Of a stretch of DNA of 64,000 nt, positions 40,255 to 48,987 are shown piece after piece. Source of the DNA: Edaphobacter bradus (GTDB lineage: Bacteria; Acidobacteriota; Terriglobia; Terriglobales; Acidobacteriaceae); assembly GCF_025685645.1 (NCBI RefSeq), contig NZ_JAGSYF010000003.1, forward strand, positions 558,001 through 622,000, given 5' to 3'. Positions within the stretch are counted from its first letter, which is position 1. Every line of letters begins with the position of its first letter. The notes beneath the pieces were generated by a model. The model was not told where the DNA came from, did not search any database, and was given only the letters and a program-made list of their open reading frames with translations. The position numbers were made by a program, and so were the translations under genes.

Positions 40255-41505
40255 TCATTGAATACACAGGGAGCCCAGGGGCGGCTCTGGCTGTGTTGCG
40301 GCCAACTCGTCACCATTCGTCACCAATTGCGACATTCTTTCGACCGCCGCACGCTGATGGCTGGGAATGGGTTGCGTGTAGATATCCATGGTCGTGGACA
40401 TGTGTGCGTGCCCTAGCTGCGCCTGAGCCTCCTTGGGAGAGGCTCCCACGTGCGAGAGCAGGGTTGCGTGAGTCCGTCGGAGGGTATGCCAACTGAGCCA
40501 GGGACTGCCGATCTGCTTGCCCGCCGGTTTGATGAAGCGGGAGAGCAGAGTGCAGTCGCTGAAGGGCATACCCGTACGGGTAGGAAATACCAGTCCATCC
40601 CGCTGCGGAGAGGCGTCGTAATGACGTCGGAGAGCCGCCGCGAGGGGTGGTGGTAGGGGTAGGGTACGTTTGCTGCCTTTGGTCTTCGGCGATCCAATCG
40701 AACCGCGATAGGCGGCCTGTTGAATCCGAATCTCCCGCTTGAGGAAATCCACGTCCTGCCAGCGCAGGCCGAGAATCTCCCCGACGCGCAGACCGGCATG
40801 AATGCCGACCTGGGCCATCGTTCGAATCGGTTCCGGAAGCACGGCCAACAACTTTTGGCACTGCTCCCAGGTCAATGCGTTTTTCTCGCGGACTTCGACC
40901 TTCTCCGGTAAATCGATTCCGGTCGCAGGATTGTCCCCCGCGAAATGTCCCCACTTCTTCGCACAAGCAAAGATCTTCGACATAAGGTTGCGGAGATGGT
41001 TGCAGACCTCCCATCCCGAACCAGAATCGAATTTGCTGAGCACGAAGGATTGGATATCGAGGGTTGAGATATCGCACAAACGTTTCTGACCAAATGCAGG
41101 TTTGAGGTGATAGTTGAGCGTGGTTTGATAGCGTTTCCGCGTGGATTGCTTCAGTGTCGGCAACGCATTCGGGACGAAGTATCTTTCGATAAAGTCCGCG
41201 AAGGTGATCGTTGCCAGTGGGGTCAGTTTGCCTTGATTCAACGGAAGCAAGAACTCCATAGCAAGTTTTTGGGCTTGCTTGCGAGACAAGTCGGCAACGT
41301 AACCGAGAATCTTCGATTCCCGTTTGCGGCCGATCTTGCCATCCGTTGTTAGGTAATCCGCCCACCATTGAAGCTCCCACACGGGGTGCCGCTTGCCACG
41401 TTTACGAATACTTCCCGTTTGATAACGTCGGCGAGCCAAGTCTTGCCAGCCTCCTTGCTGGGTTGACCTGCCTTGCCTTTCCGTACCGGGAATTATACGT
41501 ATCAT
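40255..41505 (-). CDS. int: Tyrosine integrase of element 1
   Basis: A 416-residue tyrosine recombinase. An N-terminal SAM-like core-binding domain (TFADFIERYFVPNALPTLKQ) precedes the catalytic domain. Catalytic residues: Arg near 237 (GLRVGEILGL), His-x-x-Arg near 340 (WHTLRRTHAT), then LGHAHMSTTMDIYTQ with the nucleophile Tyr near 376. Nothing suggests inactivation. It lies at the attL end and points into the tRNA, the usual layout. An ATACGTAT palindrome overlaps its first codons, so its expression may be controlled there. Confidence 0.93.
   Translation of the reverse strand: MIRIIPGTERQGRSTQQGGWQDLARRRYQTGSIRKRGKRHPVWELQWWADYLTTDGKIGRKRESKILGYVADLSRKQAQKLAMEFLLPLNQGKLTPLATITFADFIERYFVPNALPTLKQSTRKRYQTTLNYHLKPAFGQKRLCDISTLDIQSFVLSKFDSGSGWEVCNHLRNLMSKIFACAKKWGHFAGDNPATGIDLPEKVEVREKNALTWEQCQKLLAVLPEPIRTMAQVGIHAGLRVGEILGLRWQDVDFLKREIRIQQAAYRGSIGSPKTKGSKRTLPLPPPLAAALRRHYDASPQRDGLVFPTRTGMPFSDCTLLSRFIKPAGKQIGSPWLSWHTLRRTHATLLSHVGASPKEAQAQLGHAHMSTTMDIYTQPIPSHQRAAVERMSQLVTNGDELAATQPEPPLGSLCIQ
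40308..40324 (+). repeat. Candidate arm-type integrase sites, left end
   Basis: Two CGTCACC copies ten bases apart (40308 and 40318), inside the integrase 3' end and 58 bases from the attL core. The same heptamer in the same orientation occurs three times near attR. Binding by the integrase is inferred. Confidence 0.4.
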
Positions 41506-41716
41506 TCGCTTTCTGGATAGGTATCAATTTGCTATCGCGATACCTTTGATCTCGGTTTGGGATACGTATCGCGTGCTGCATGTTGATACGTATCGACGTG
41601 TCGTGAAAACGTTCAAATAAACGATTGGAACGAATGTTTGAGCGTCTTTTTAGGACCTAAAGACGTATTCGCGGTGCTGTGATAAACGTTTGTCGAATCG
41701 ATTGGAACGAACGTTT
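41495..41716. repeat. Repeat-rich non-coding region of element 1 (candidate origin or control region)
   Basis: This 247-base gap between the integrase and the SSB-like gene holds ATACGTAT-centred palindromes (41495-41502, 41561-41570, 41585-41594) and an inverted pair GGTATC/GATACC (41520-41544). It also has two copies of CGATTGGAACGAAYGTTT (41622-41639 and 41699-41716, 77 bases apart, one difference), several AACGTT hexamers and a hairpin CGTCTTT...AAAGACG (41643-41665). Such density of direct and inverted repeats next to rep and int genes is typical of replication or copy-control regions. Confidence 0.6.
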
Positions 41717-41752
41717 CGAACGTTGCGTTCGCAGTGCCATCAGAACGTTTTG

Positions 41753-42127
41753 CTAGAAAGGTACGTCGTCCTCTGTGACGGCCACGTTGTGTTGATTCGT
41801 ATTCGTTTCAGGGGCCGCGTCGTCAACCATGACAGTGAACGCCTTTGGATAGCTCCAACCCGCCTGGACAGACTTGCTCTTGTCTTCGCCGTCATAGCGA
41901 ACGGCAATGTCCTTGCCGATATCGGCGGGGCTCAAAAATACGTTCAACCGAGAGGAACCCTTGAACCGAATAACCTCCCCTAACTTCGTTCCGCGCACCG
42001 TGTAAACCAAACCGATACCATCGCGGTAACGTACCGACTCGATTTTCAGAAGACGGCCCTGAACGGTCAAACCTTCGTTCTCCTGGCTCCAATCAATCTC
42101 AACTATCTTGCGTTCGATCAACCCCAT
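41753..42127 (-). CDS. SSB-like protein with an acidic DDVPF tip
   Basis: A 124-residue protein beginning MGLIERKIVEIDWSQ, with beta-rich sequence (VQGRLLKIESVRYRDGIGLV) and a flexible Asn/Thr tail that ends EDDVPF. That ending is the protein-binding tip of bacterial SSB proteins (usually DDIPF). The OB fold is not evident from motifs, so the SSB role is inferred from the tip and from its position directly after the HUH Rep gene, with a ten-base overlap. It has a strong GGAGGGG site seven bases ahead of the ATG at 42127. Confidence 0.6.
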   Translation of the reverse strand: MGLIERKIVEIDWSQENEGLTVQGRLLKIESVRYRDGIGLVYTVRGTKLGEVIRFKGSSRLNVFLSPADIGKDIAVRYDGEDKSKSVQAGWSYPKAFTVMVDDAAPETNTNQHNVAVTEDDVPF

Positions 42128-43434
42128 ATATCCCCTCCGTGGGTAAGTGAACTGCCGCGACAACTCCCCTGCCGCCCTCGCGTCAGTCGCAATAACCAAC
42201 GCCCGTCTTCGCCCATCTCCACGTCATGCATCGCATAAACGCCAAGACGTTCAAACTTGTTTTTTCCGCAGTCGCATCGCAGAAACGCCGCCGCCGTCGC
42301 CCCTGGCGAAACCTTTGTGTCGAGGCCTGCCGCCGCCAACGCGTCAATGTCTTCCTGGGTGATCGGAGCTTCAAGCTTGGAATTGAAGTTGTAGAACGTG
42401 CCGAACGTCTGGATTACGCGCACACCGCGCACGGCCCGCAAAAACTCTTCAACGGCCTGGGGAATATCCAGGAACCGAGAAGACTTCGTAACGTACTTGA
42501 TGACTTCATAAACCGCGTTATCGCCTTTGACGGGCCGCAAGTGAGTCACGCGTCGAAAGCGACGGTTCCAGTCCTGAGAGTGTGCGTTTGCTGCGCTCTC
42601 CCGCAGCCACCGCTCAAACTCACTCCGCTTGTAATGTTTGCGGGCCTCCTTGGATACCGATCGGAGCCAAGCAAACTCAATCATGCGTTTGAGCCGGACG
42701 AACTGTTCACGCGGTATCCCCGTTGTTGGCCAGGGGAAATCAACAACCGCGTGAATGTGTGGATGCCAATCCAAACGCTCACGGTTGAACGTCGTTTCCA
42801 TCGAATAGAGGCCGCCTGTAATCCAGCTCTTGTTTGAACGCTGGAAAGACTTCCACTGCGCTCTCAGCTCTTTGTATGTCTTCGCCGTCAACCGCTGCTG
42901 ATTCGGAACGGTGAGCGTGAGAAACGTTGGATTCTTCATCGCCGCAAGAATCTCGCGGGCGGGTTCCCGATAGTGCTCCAGGCGGGCCGCGTTGCACAAC
43001 GGACAAAGACGGTGATTGCAACCGATGGGAACCGCCACCACCCGCGAGTTGCAACACGTCGGTTTGAAGCCGATCCACTCCGATTGACAGGCCGAGAGCC
43101 GCCGATAGTCCCTGGCTGCGCTCCAGGGGCCTTTATCGGCCTCAGAAACCCCCTCCCAGGCCCTGGAGAGGTCTTTCTCCTGATTCCTTATGGCAACGCC
43201 CCGTAGCGTCTCCCTGAGCTGAGCGTGGAGCCGTTTTTTGCCCGCCCACTTGCTGGCAGCCTCCAGGCGGGCCGCTAAAGATTGGCCAAGACTCAGTTTT
43301 GTATCACTTGTTGCTAGATAAATGCATTTATCAAGTGAACGCGTTGCGGAGCCGCTCTTAGGCGTGCGGGGGCTGCGCCGGGGGTTCTGGTTCCGGTACA
43401 GCCCTGGATGAAGTTTGCGCTCTACGAGAGCCAT
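42118..43434 (-). CDS. rep: HUH-type rolling-circle replication initiator
   Basis: A 438-residue Rep protein. It has a Cys/His cluster (CNHRLCPLCNAARLEHYREP) near residue 145, the HUH metal motif in DWHPHIHAVVDF near residue 223, and a candidate nucleophile Tyr in YEVIKYVTKSS near residue 315. This is the layout of plasmid rolling-circle Rep proteins (Rep_1-like). It would nick and join DNA at a double-strand origin. It supports a plasmid-like replicative phase for element 1. The stop overlaps the SSB-like start. Confidence 0.83.
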   Translation of the reverse strand: MALVERKLHPGLYRNQNPRRSPRTPKSGSATRSLDKCIYLATSDTKLSLGQSLAARLEAASKWAGKKRLHAQLRETLRGVAIRNQEKDLSRAWEGVSEADKGPWSAARDYRRLSACQSEWIGFKPTCCNSRVVAVPIGCNHRLCPLCNAARLEHYREPAREILAAMKNPTFLTLTVPNQQRLTAKTYKELRAQWKSFQRSNKSWITGGLYSMETTFNRERLDWHPHIHAVVDFPWPTTGIPREQFVRLKRMIEFAWLRSVSKEARKHYKRSEFERWLRESAANAHSQDWNRRFRRVTHLRPVKGDNAVYEVIKYVTKSSRFLDIPQAVEEFLRAVRGVRVIQTFGTFYNFNSKLEAPITQEDIDALAAAGLDTKVSPGATAAAFLRCDCGKNKFERLGVYAMHDVEMGEDGRWLLRLTRGRQGSCRGSSLTHGGDIWG

Positions 43435-43876
43435 GCGCCCTCCGTAGAGCCGTTCTTCCGCGCCAACGGCGCGGGGACAGCTTTTTTATTCCGACTCCGG
43501 CAGTGAGGAAGACCGCAAAAGCGCAGAGCGGTGCTTCCCTGGGCGTGCGTGCCGTCTGTCGTCGCCAGTTGGTGAGCTGTCCAGGAACACCAGAGCTGAC
43601 ACTGAGGGGTCACACGCCCAGGAAACTTATGGCGCTGAGGATGCAGATCCGCGGGTTTTGTAGTGACCGCATTCCGCTTGAATGAAACTGATGCAGATAA
43701 TTTTGGCTGCTGCGCGTTCGCTAAACTTCGCATGAGCCATCGATATCAGGCCAGCTCAAGAACAAAGAAAACGAATCAATTTTCTGCCTTGAAAAGGCCG
43801 AGTGGCGTTAGGAAAATATGGAGTTTTCTGCGAAATAATGCAGCAACTGAATCAGAAAATTCGAGAGTTTTCTGAT
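43435..43876. other. Intergenic region before rep, with a hairpin
   Basis: About 440 bases. The left part is GC-rich without a convincing gene. The right part is AT-rich and contains a ten-base inverted repeat AATCAGAAAA/TTTTCTGATT (43850-43878) right after the stop of the next gene, and two copies of GAGTTTTCTG. The rep promoter, and a terminator for the 254-residue gene, are the likely contents. Confidence 0.5.
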
Positions 43877-44641
43877 TTATTGATTCCGCGTCGCGCTCCT
43901 AGCCCTTGCTGCCTGTTGTGTTGCGTATTTCGCAGTTAGTTTGAATTGCAAACCCGCAAGCGCATCCGCTAGACGAACGTTGCGTGCTTTCGGAGATTTC
44001 ACTCTTGAAAGAAATGTACGATCTGAGAGCAACACCTTTGCCTGATCTAAATATCTCCACAAAAACTCAACTGCTTCAGGAAAATCCGGCTTTAGATAGC
44101 GAAGGTTGTCTTCCAAACTGCGACTCTTGGCATATCGCTCTAATCGAGTGAGAGCAAGGCAAAGCGGTCTCAGCCGCTCTGAAGTTTCGAGCAAGACCGG
44201 CCAATCCGATCGATCCAGCTTGGCGGGACGACCGGCCTTTTGTGCAGGCAAAAGCGTCTTCACCGCTTCCTTCATCAGGCCGCGCACTATCCCAGGCTCT
44301 TCTAGTTGAGCGCGAATCGCGCGGGATGCCTCGACCATTTGTTCCGCGCTTATCCCAGATTCGGCAATTACTTCGTAAAAGTAATCTTCGAGAATCGCTG
44401 GATTTCCCCTCGCTTGGAGTATGACGGACGCCATCGTGGGGGTAACTTTGAATGACAGACGATCCGGGGTCAACAACTCACTTGCGCTAGTGACCATGGT
44501 TAGGCCAAGAGCTGCCAGGTCTAGCAGGGAGAGCTCACCACGAAAGCCATCCATAAGGTGCGCTGGAAACATTTGCAGTTGCAGCGCGGCAAGCGCTTTT
44601 GCGGTTCGTCGAACCTCAGCTTCATTCACTATTACACCCAT
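43877..44641 (-). CDS. Hypothetical protein of element 1
   Basis: A 254-residue soluble, mostly helical protein, starting MGVIVNEAEVRRTAKALAAL. No motif recognised. The middle part has LLPAQKAGRPAKLDRSDWPV. The C-terminus is basic (QQAARARSATRNQ). It begins 11 bases after the type III res gene on the same strand and so is probably in the mod-res transcript. It could be an accessory or regulator of the restriction system, but nothing in its sequence shows this. Confidence 0.6.
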   Translation of the reverse strand: MGVIVNEAEVRRTAKALAALQLQMFPAHLMDGFRGELSLLDLAALGLTMVTSASELLTPDRLSFKVTPTMASVILQARGNPAILEDYFYEVIAESGISAEQMVEASRAIRAQLEEPGIVRGLMKEAVKTLLPAQKAGRPAKLDRSDWPVLLETSERLRPLCLALTRLERYAKSRSLEDNLRYLKPDFPEAVEFLWRYLDQAKVLLSDRTFLSRVKSPKARNVRLADALAGLQFKLTAKYATQQAARARSATRNQ

Positions 44642-44652
44642 GCAGAAGCAGA

Positions 44653-47253
44653 CTAGTGCTGCCGTCCAAGTTTTTGTCGAATTTGAGCAGAGACATCCAT
44701 GCTGTCGAGCTTCTTTTCAGCAAAGAGAAAGAGGCATCTTCCGTTGCTGCGCTTTTCCCATAGTTCGCCGAGCGCTCGCTTCTCATTCGAGTCATCGTTG
44801 GTAGCGAAGCCATCGCCCTTGTATTCCACGACCAAGACGCGGCCATCGGTAAGCTGCGCTACAAAGTCCGGATAGAAGCGATCCGTGGCTGTCTGCAACC
44901 AAAAGGAGGCCGTCGGCTGCTTTGAAAGATTGCGAACCCAGTATTTGACGTTCGGCTCTGCGTCGAGTGCCAGCGCACAATCAAACTCTTCGCCGCTCGA
45001 CTTCATCTCTCCCGGCAACGGATAAAAATGTTTAGTGAAGCGATACGAACCCTGATAGAGCGAACTTGCTGGGTAAATCAGCGGGTCGAAATGAAATGCG
45101 TATTCGTCTCGATCATCGGTCACAGACAAATCCAACAAGGCTTGATAGTCCTTGTTGTAGGCCGCTTGTCGGGATTGCTCGATCAGTTCGCCCAGCTTTC
45201 TTGCGAGAATGAACTTTGCCCGTACTAGCGCTGGGAGGCCGAGTCCGTCTTTTTGCAACAATCCTCTTACTGCTTGGAGCAGCCAAGCCGCCAATGTTCC
45301 TTGATTCACGTCTTGCTGGCGAAGCTGTCTATCCAGCCAGCGCACTAGATCGGCATCAGTCCAATCAGCAGCCAGCAGATTTAGGTCTAGCTGCTGCTCC
45401 CCCATTAGCTTGTAGACGACCCGGCTTCCCTCTACGTCAAATTCGAACGTCTTGGAGGAATCGTTGAATTGGAATGCGCTCAGGTCTGCTGGATAGTCGA
45501 GCAGGTTCCAATTCGTTGCGTTGAGCACCAATTCTTTATCGAATAGCTCTAGCTCGCCCTGGTATTCAACCCAAAGGCGCGGTACTGAAAAACTCTCACC
45601 TCGATCCGATGGCGACGGCTCACGATGGAGCAGAGCGTTATGGTCGTCAATCTTCTCCTTCACCATTGCCCTCGCAGCTTCCGAGACAACCGCCAACACT
45701 CTTTCCTCTACTGCCTCTGTTACCTTCGCTGTCAGCTTGATTTGAGTCTCGCCTGATTCGTTTGTGATGACGACGACGGCTTGCTGCTCCTCTGCTGACA
45801 GGCCGGATAGATCGGGAGCCTTTTCCACCACAAAGATCGGCGTAAAGAGTGAATCGCTCGGCTGATACGTTTCGATCAGTTGCGGAGCTTCTGCTGCTTC
45901 AAAGCCCATATCAATCAAGCTGTCTTTCAAATTCTTTGCGGCTTCCCCAAAGTGAGCACTGGCAACATGGGCATATGCCTTATTCAGTTCCAGAGCCTTG
46001 CGACGGCGAGCATAGGGCATACGCAACACTCGGCCTAATAGCTGCTCTACGTCGCGGCTGTTGCTGATATTTGCCGTGGAGCAGAAGACGTATGCGAACG
46101 AACAATCCCAGCCCTCTTTCAGTGCTTGCACGGTGATGACAACTTCAATCGGGCAGGTCTGAGCAAACAGGTTGATCTGGTCCAGTTCGCGCTGATCTCC
46201 TGTTGCGACCGCGATGGACTCAGCCGGAATCTGCTCACTTTCCAGAAGGTGCTGTTTCACGGCATCCACGTTTGCAGGCTTGTCTCTGCTCTCTGCCTGT
46301 ATCAAAAGGATTGGGCGGATATAGTCCGGCTCACCTGCTGCCAGTGTTGCCAATCGCTTGCGTGTTCGAAGCGCATCTCCGATAGCTTGCTGCCATCCAG
46401 CATCATGCACGGTCAGCGCGATAGGCAGCTTAATCATCGCCTCTGCTTTTAGCTGCGCGGCAGAGACGCGATGAAGCACGTTGCTTCCATTCTGGGGATG
46501 CGTGCTCGGTGTTGCAGTCAGTTCGACAATGCAGCAAGGGGACAACCGTTGCAGAGTGTCGAAAGTGAGGGGAGTCCGCGCATTGTGCGCTTCGTCCATG
46601 ATGATGAGGGGGCGATGCACCTTGAGCAGATTGGCAAACGAATACTTCACCTTGCCTGCGTTCTGATTGCCCCCTTCAATCTTTTCCAGCCCAGGCGTCG
46701 CAAGGGCAGCGGACGTGAAGTGACCTTCCAATGCCTCTTTATGCGCGTATACGTCGCGCCCTGCGGTCTGCTCCACTCTTAGGGTTTGAATGGTCGCAAC
46801 AACGACGCAAACGCTCTGCGCTATGTCTGCCGGCCGGATGTTCTCAATCTCCGAGATGTCAAAGACTCGCACTCGACCATCAAACGCCTCATCCAGAGCC
46901 ATGCGATAGGGATGCGAGGTGTTCTTCAACGCATCGGCGGTCTGGAGGCGGATGGTGTTCGAAGGAACCAGCCACAAAACGACGGGGAAATCTTTCTCGA
47001 TGTAGCTTTCAGCCGCAACCCGAATCGCATACGCGCCAACAATCGTCTTTCCACCGCCCGTGGGCAGACGTAGGCACACATAGGGGATTGATTCCAATCC
47101 TGCGATCTTGTTGTAGCGCGGAGTGGCGCCGTTCTCCGTGCGGGCAATCTTTAGAAAGGCCTGCTCCGGGTCGTTACTGAGCCGAACGGCTCCCAGATAC
47201 TCGCGCAACTTGTTGAGCGTGGCCGTCTGAAAGTCTTTGAGCTGAATATCCAT
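44653..47253 (-). CDS. Type III restriction endonuclease, Res (helicase-nuclease) subunit
   Basis: An 866-residue DEAD/DEAH helicase with a C-terminal nuclease. Walker A is LPTGGGKTIVGAYA near residue 65, the DEAH box is IIMDEAHNART, motif VI is DVEQLLGRVLRMPYARRR, and near the C-terminus FYPDFVAQLTDGRVLVVEYK is a PD-(D/E)xK nuclease core. Type III Res cuts DNA when two unmodified sites are met. It follows Mod with a one-base overlap (TAATG). All expected motifs are intact. Confidence 0.92.
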   Translation of the reverse strand: MDIQLKDFQTATLNKLREYLGAVRLSNDPEQAFLKIARTENGATPRYNKIAGLESIPYVCLRLPTGGGKTIVGAYAIRVAAESYIEKDFPVVLWLVPSNTIRLQTADALKNTSHPYRMALDEAFDGRVRVFDISEIENIRPADIAQSVCVVVATIQTLRVEQTAGRDVYAHKEALEGHFTSAALATPGLEKIEGGNQNAGKVKYSFANLLKVHRPLIIMDEAHNARTPLTFDTLQRLSPCCIVELTATPSTHPQNGSNVLHRVSAAQLKAEAMIKLPIALTVHDAGWQQAIGDALRTRKRLATLAAGEPDYIRPILLIQAESRDKPANVDAVKQHLLESEQIPAESIAVATGDQRELDQINLFAQTCPIEVVITVQALKEGWDCSFAYVFCSTANISNSRDVEQLLGRVLRMPYARRRKALELNKAYAHVASAHFGEAAKNLKDSLIDMGFEAAEAPQLIETYQPSDSLFTPIFVVEKAPDLSGLSAEEQQAVVVITNESGETQIKLTAKVTEAVEERVLAVVSEAARAMVKEKIDDHNALLHREPSPSDRGESFSVPRLWVEYQGELELFDKELVLNATNWNLLDYPADLSAFQFNDSSKTFEFDVEGSRVVYKLMGEQQLDLNLLAADWTDADLVRWLDRQLRQQDVNQGTLAAWLLQAVRGLLQKDGLGLPALVRAKFILARKLGELIEQSRQAAYNKDYQALLDLSVTDDRDEYAFHFDPLIYPASSLYQGSYRFTKHFYPLPGEMKSSGEEFDCALALDAEPNVKYWVRNLSKQPTASFWLQTATDRFYPDFVAQLTDGRVLVVEYKGDGFATNDDSNEKRALGELWEKRSNGRCLFLFAEKKLDSMDVSAQIRQKLGRQH

Positions 47254-48815
47254 TAGCGCGCCTTCACGTCGTAGGGTGTCTGTTTGAAGGTGATGCCGAG
47301 CTGCTTCAACGCGGCGCTGCTCAGGCGCGAACTCTCGCCATAGATGACCTTTGGCCCGTCATGCGCCGGAAGTTCGGCAACTATTTTGCGCGTGAGGACG
47401 TTGCCGCCATCGGGCCGCTTGTCACCTAGAATGCCGTTGTAGAGCAGGTAGTAGGCCATGTCGCCGTGCACCCCAAGCAAGGGTGAGCGCTTGCGTTTAT
47501 GGTGCAGCGGTGTGCGCGTCTCGGCAAACCAGATGTGTGCGGCTAGATGGTCGAAGCGGATTGCAGGATTGATGTGGCCCTGCACGTCGAAGACCTGGCT
47601 TCCCAGCCGGTAGAAGCGAAAACCGCCGCCACCCTTCCAACCCGTCGCCTCGGAGATGCCGCCCTGTTCACCGTCCACCACTTTCTTCATGCGCGGAACG
47701 CAATGCGTCGCCGCATGTTCGCCCATCTCAATACCGATGTAGCGGCGGCCCATCTTGTGAGCTACGGATGTAGTTGTACCGGAACCTAGAAAACTGTCGA
47801 GGATGAGGTCGCCGGGGTTGGAGGCAATGATCACAACCCGTTGAAGAAGAGATTCCGGTTTAGGAGTTTCAAAGGCGGCCTTTTCTCCAAACAGTCTCTC
47901 CATTTCGCTGCTGGCGTGTTGATTCAATCCCACGTCATCCCAAATTGACGGCGAAGACATACCCTGTTTTGCCTCTGAGGTGAAGAGCTTTCGCATCGGC
48001 GTTTTCCCTGTACCCTTCACTCCCCAATAGAGCCGGTTGTCATCTTGCAACCGTTGCATTTCTTCCTTGTTATGACGCCAACATGTGCCCTTTCTTGGCC
48101 AAACATCTTCGCCGGTGTGCGGGTTTCTTATTGCGTAAAACAGACTCTCTACAAATCGTCCACCCTTGCCATTTGCTGTGGTGTCGATCTTTCTAAACGC
48201 ACCTCTGGGGTCTGGCCCTGAAGGCTCTGTAAAGATTTGGTATTGAGCATCGGCCTTTTCCGTTCGTGGCATCAAGTTGAATGCTTCCTCGGCTACGGAT
48301 TTTTTCGATTCCCCTAACCGCGCCTTTGCCCATACAAGTATGTGGTCGTGCGTAGAAGCTATTTTTCGGTCGTTTGGTGGGCCATCTCTTTTGCGCCACG
48401 AAAGATCAAGAATGAAATTCTTGCGTCCAAAGATTTCATCGCCGAGAACTTTGAAATAGTGGGCTTCGCTGTCGTCCAAGCTGACCCAGATGCTGCCGTC
48501 CTCGGTGAGCAGTTCCCGGAGCAACTCCAGGCGGGGATACATCATGCCCAGCCATTGCGTGTGCTCCAGATTGTCGTCGTAGTGCTCGAACGCGCTGCGG
48601 GTGTTGTAGGGCGGGTCGATGAAGATGCACTTCACCCGGCCAGCGTAGAAGGGGAGCAGAGCCTTAAGCGCCTCCAGATTGTCGCCCTGAATGACCATGT
48701 TTTCAGTCTGCGGGTCGCCATAAGAAAGGTCTGGCACGGACTCCAGCAAACGGTAGGGAACATTCGCAGCCGTTTTTTCGTCTTCGGGGCGTGTAAGCCA
48801 ATCCAGCTTGGGCAT
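47253..48815 (-). CDS. Type III DNA adenine methyltransferase, Mod subunit
   Basis: A 520-residue N6-adenine methyltransferase of the beta class. Motif IV is CIFIDPPYNTRSAFEHYDDN and motif I comes after it (DLILDSFLGSGTTTSVAHKM, then GRRYIGIEMGEH). Between them lies the target-recognition region. The Mod subunit recognises the site and methylates one strand. Here it is shorter than many Mods. The stop overlaps the Res start. No simple-sequence repeat tract suggesting phase variation is seen in the gene. Confidence 0.93.
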   Translation of the reverse strand: MPKLDWLTRPEDEKTAANVPYRLLESVPDLSYGDPQTENMVIQGDNLEALKALLPFYAGRVKCIFIDPPYNTRSAFEHYDDNLEHTQWLGMMYPRLELLRELLTEDGSIWVSLDDSEAHYFKVLGDEIFGRKNFILDLSWRKRDGPPNDRKIASTHDHILVWAKARLGESKKSVAEEAFNLMPRTEKADAQYQIFTEPSGPDPRGAFRKIDTTANGKGGRFVESLFYAIRNPHTGEDVWPRKGTCWRHNKEEMQRLQDDNRLYWGVKGTGKTPMRKLFTSEAKQGMSSPSIWDDVGLNQHASSEMERLFGEKAAFETPKPESLLQRVVIIASNPGDLILDSFLGSGTTTSVAHKMGRRYIGIEMGEHAATHCVPRMKKVVDGEQGGISEATGWKGGGGFRFYRLGSQVFDVQGHINPAIRFDHLAAHIWFAETRTPLHHKRKRSPLLGVHGDMAYYLLYNGILGDKRPDGGNVLTRKIVAELPAHDGPKVIYGESSRLSSAALKQLGITFKQTPYDVKAR

Positions 48816-48987
48816 TCAGTGATCAGAACTCTCTAAGGGATGATGCTCGATTGTTGCAAAGCAGGAGGTGTTTTGGCGAATGACAGGGACTTCTCAAACT
48901 CGATAATGGCGTTTGCCATAGCAGGCAGAAGCGTGGCCTCTCTTTTCGCCGATTCGGGCGGCTGATTCGGATAAGCTTTTTCATCAT

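Noticed and set aside
41495..41716. A CRISPR array
   Set aside because: The repeats are few, of different kinds and irregularly spaced, with no spacers and no cas genes.
43422..43733. 103-codon minus-strand frame upstream of rep
   Set aside because: No start signal and no motif; it overlaps the rep start and its leader.
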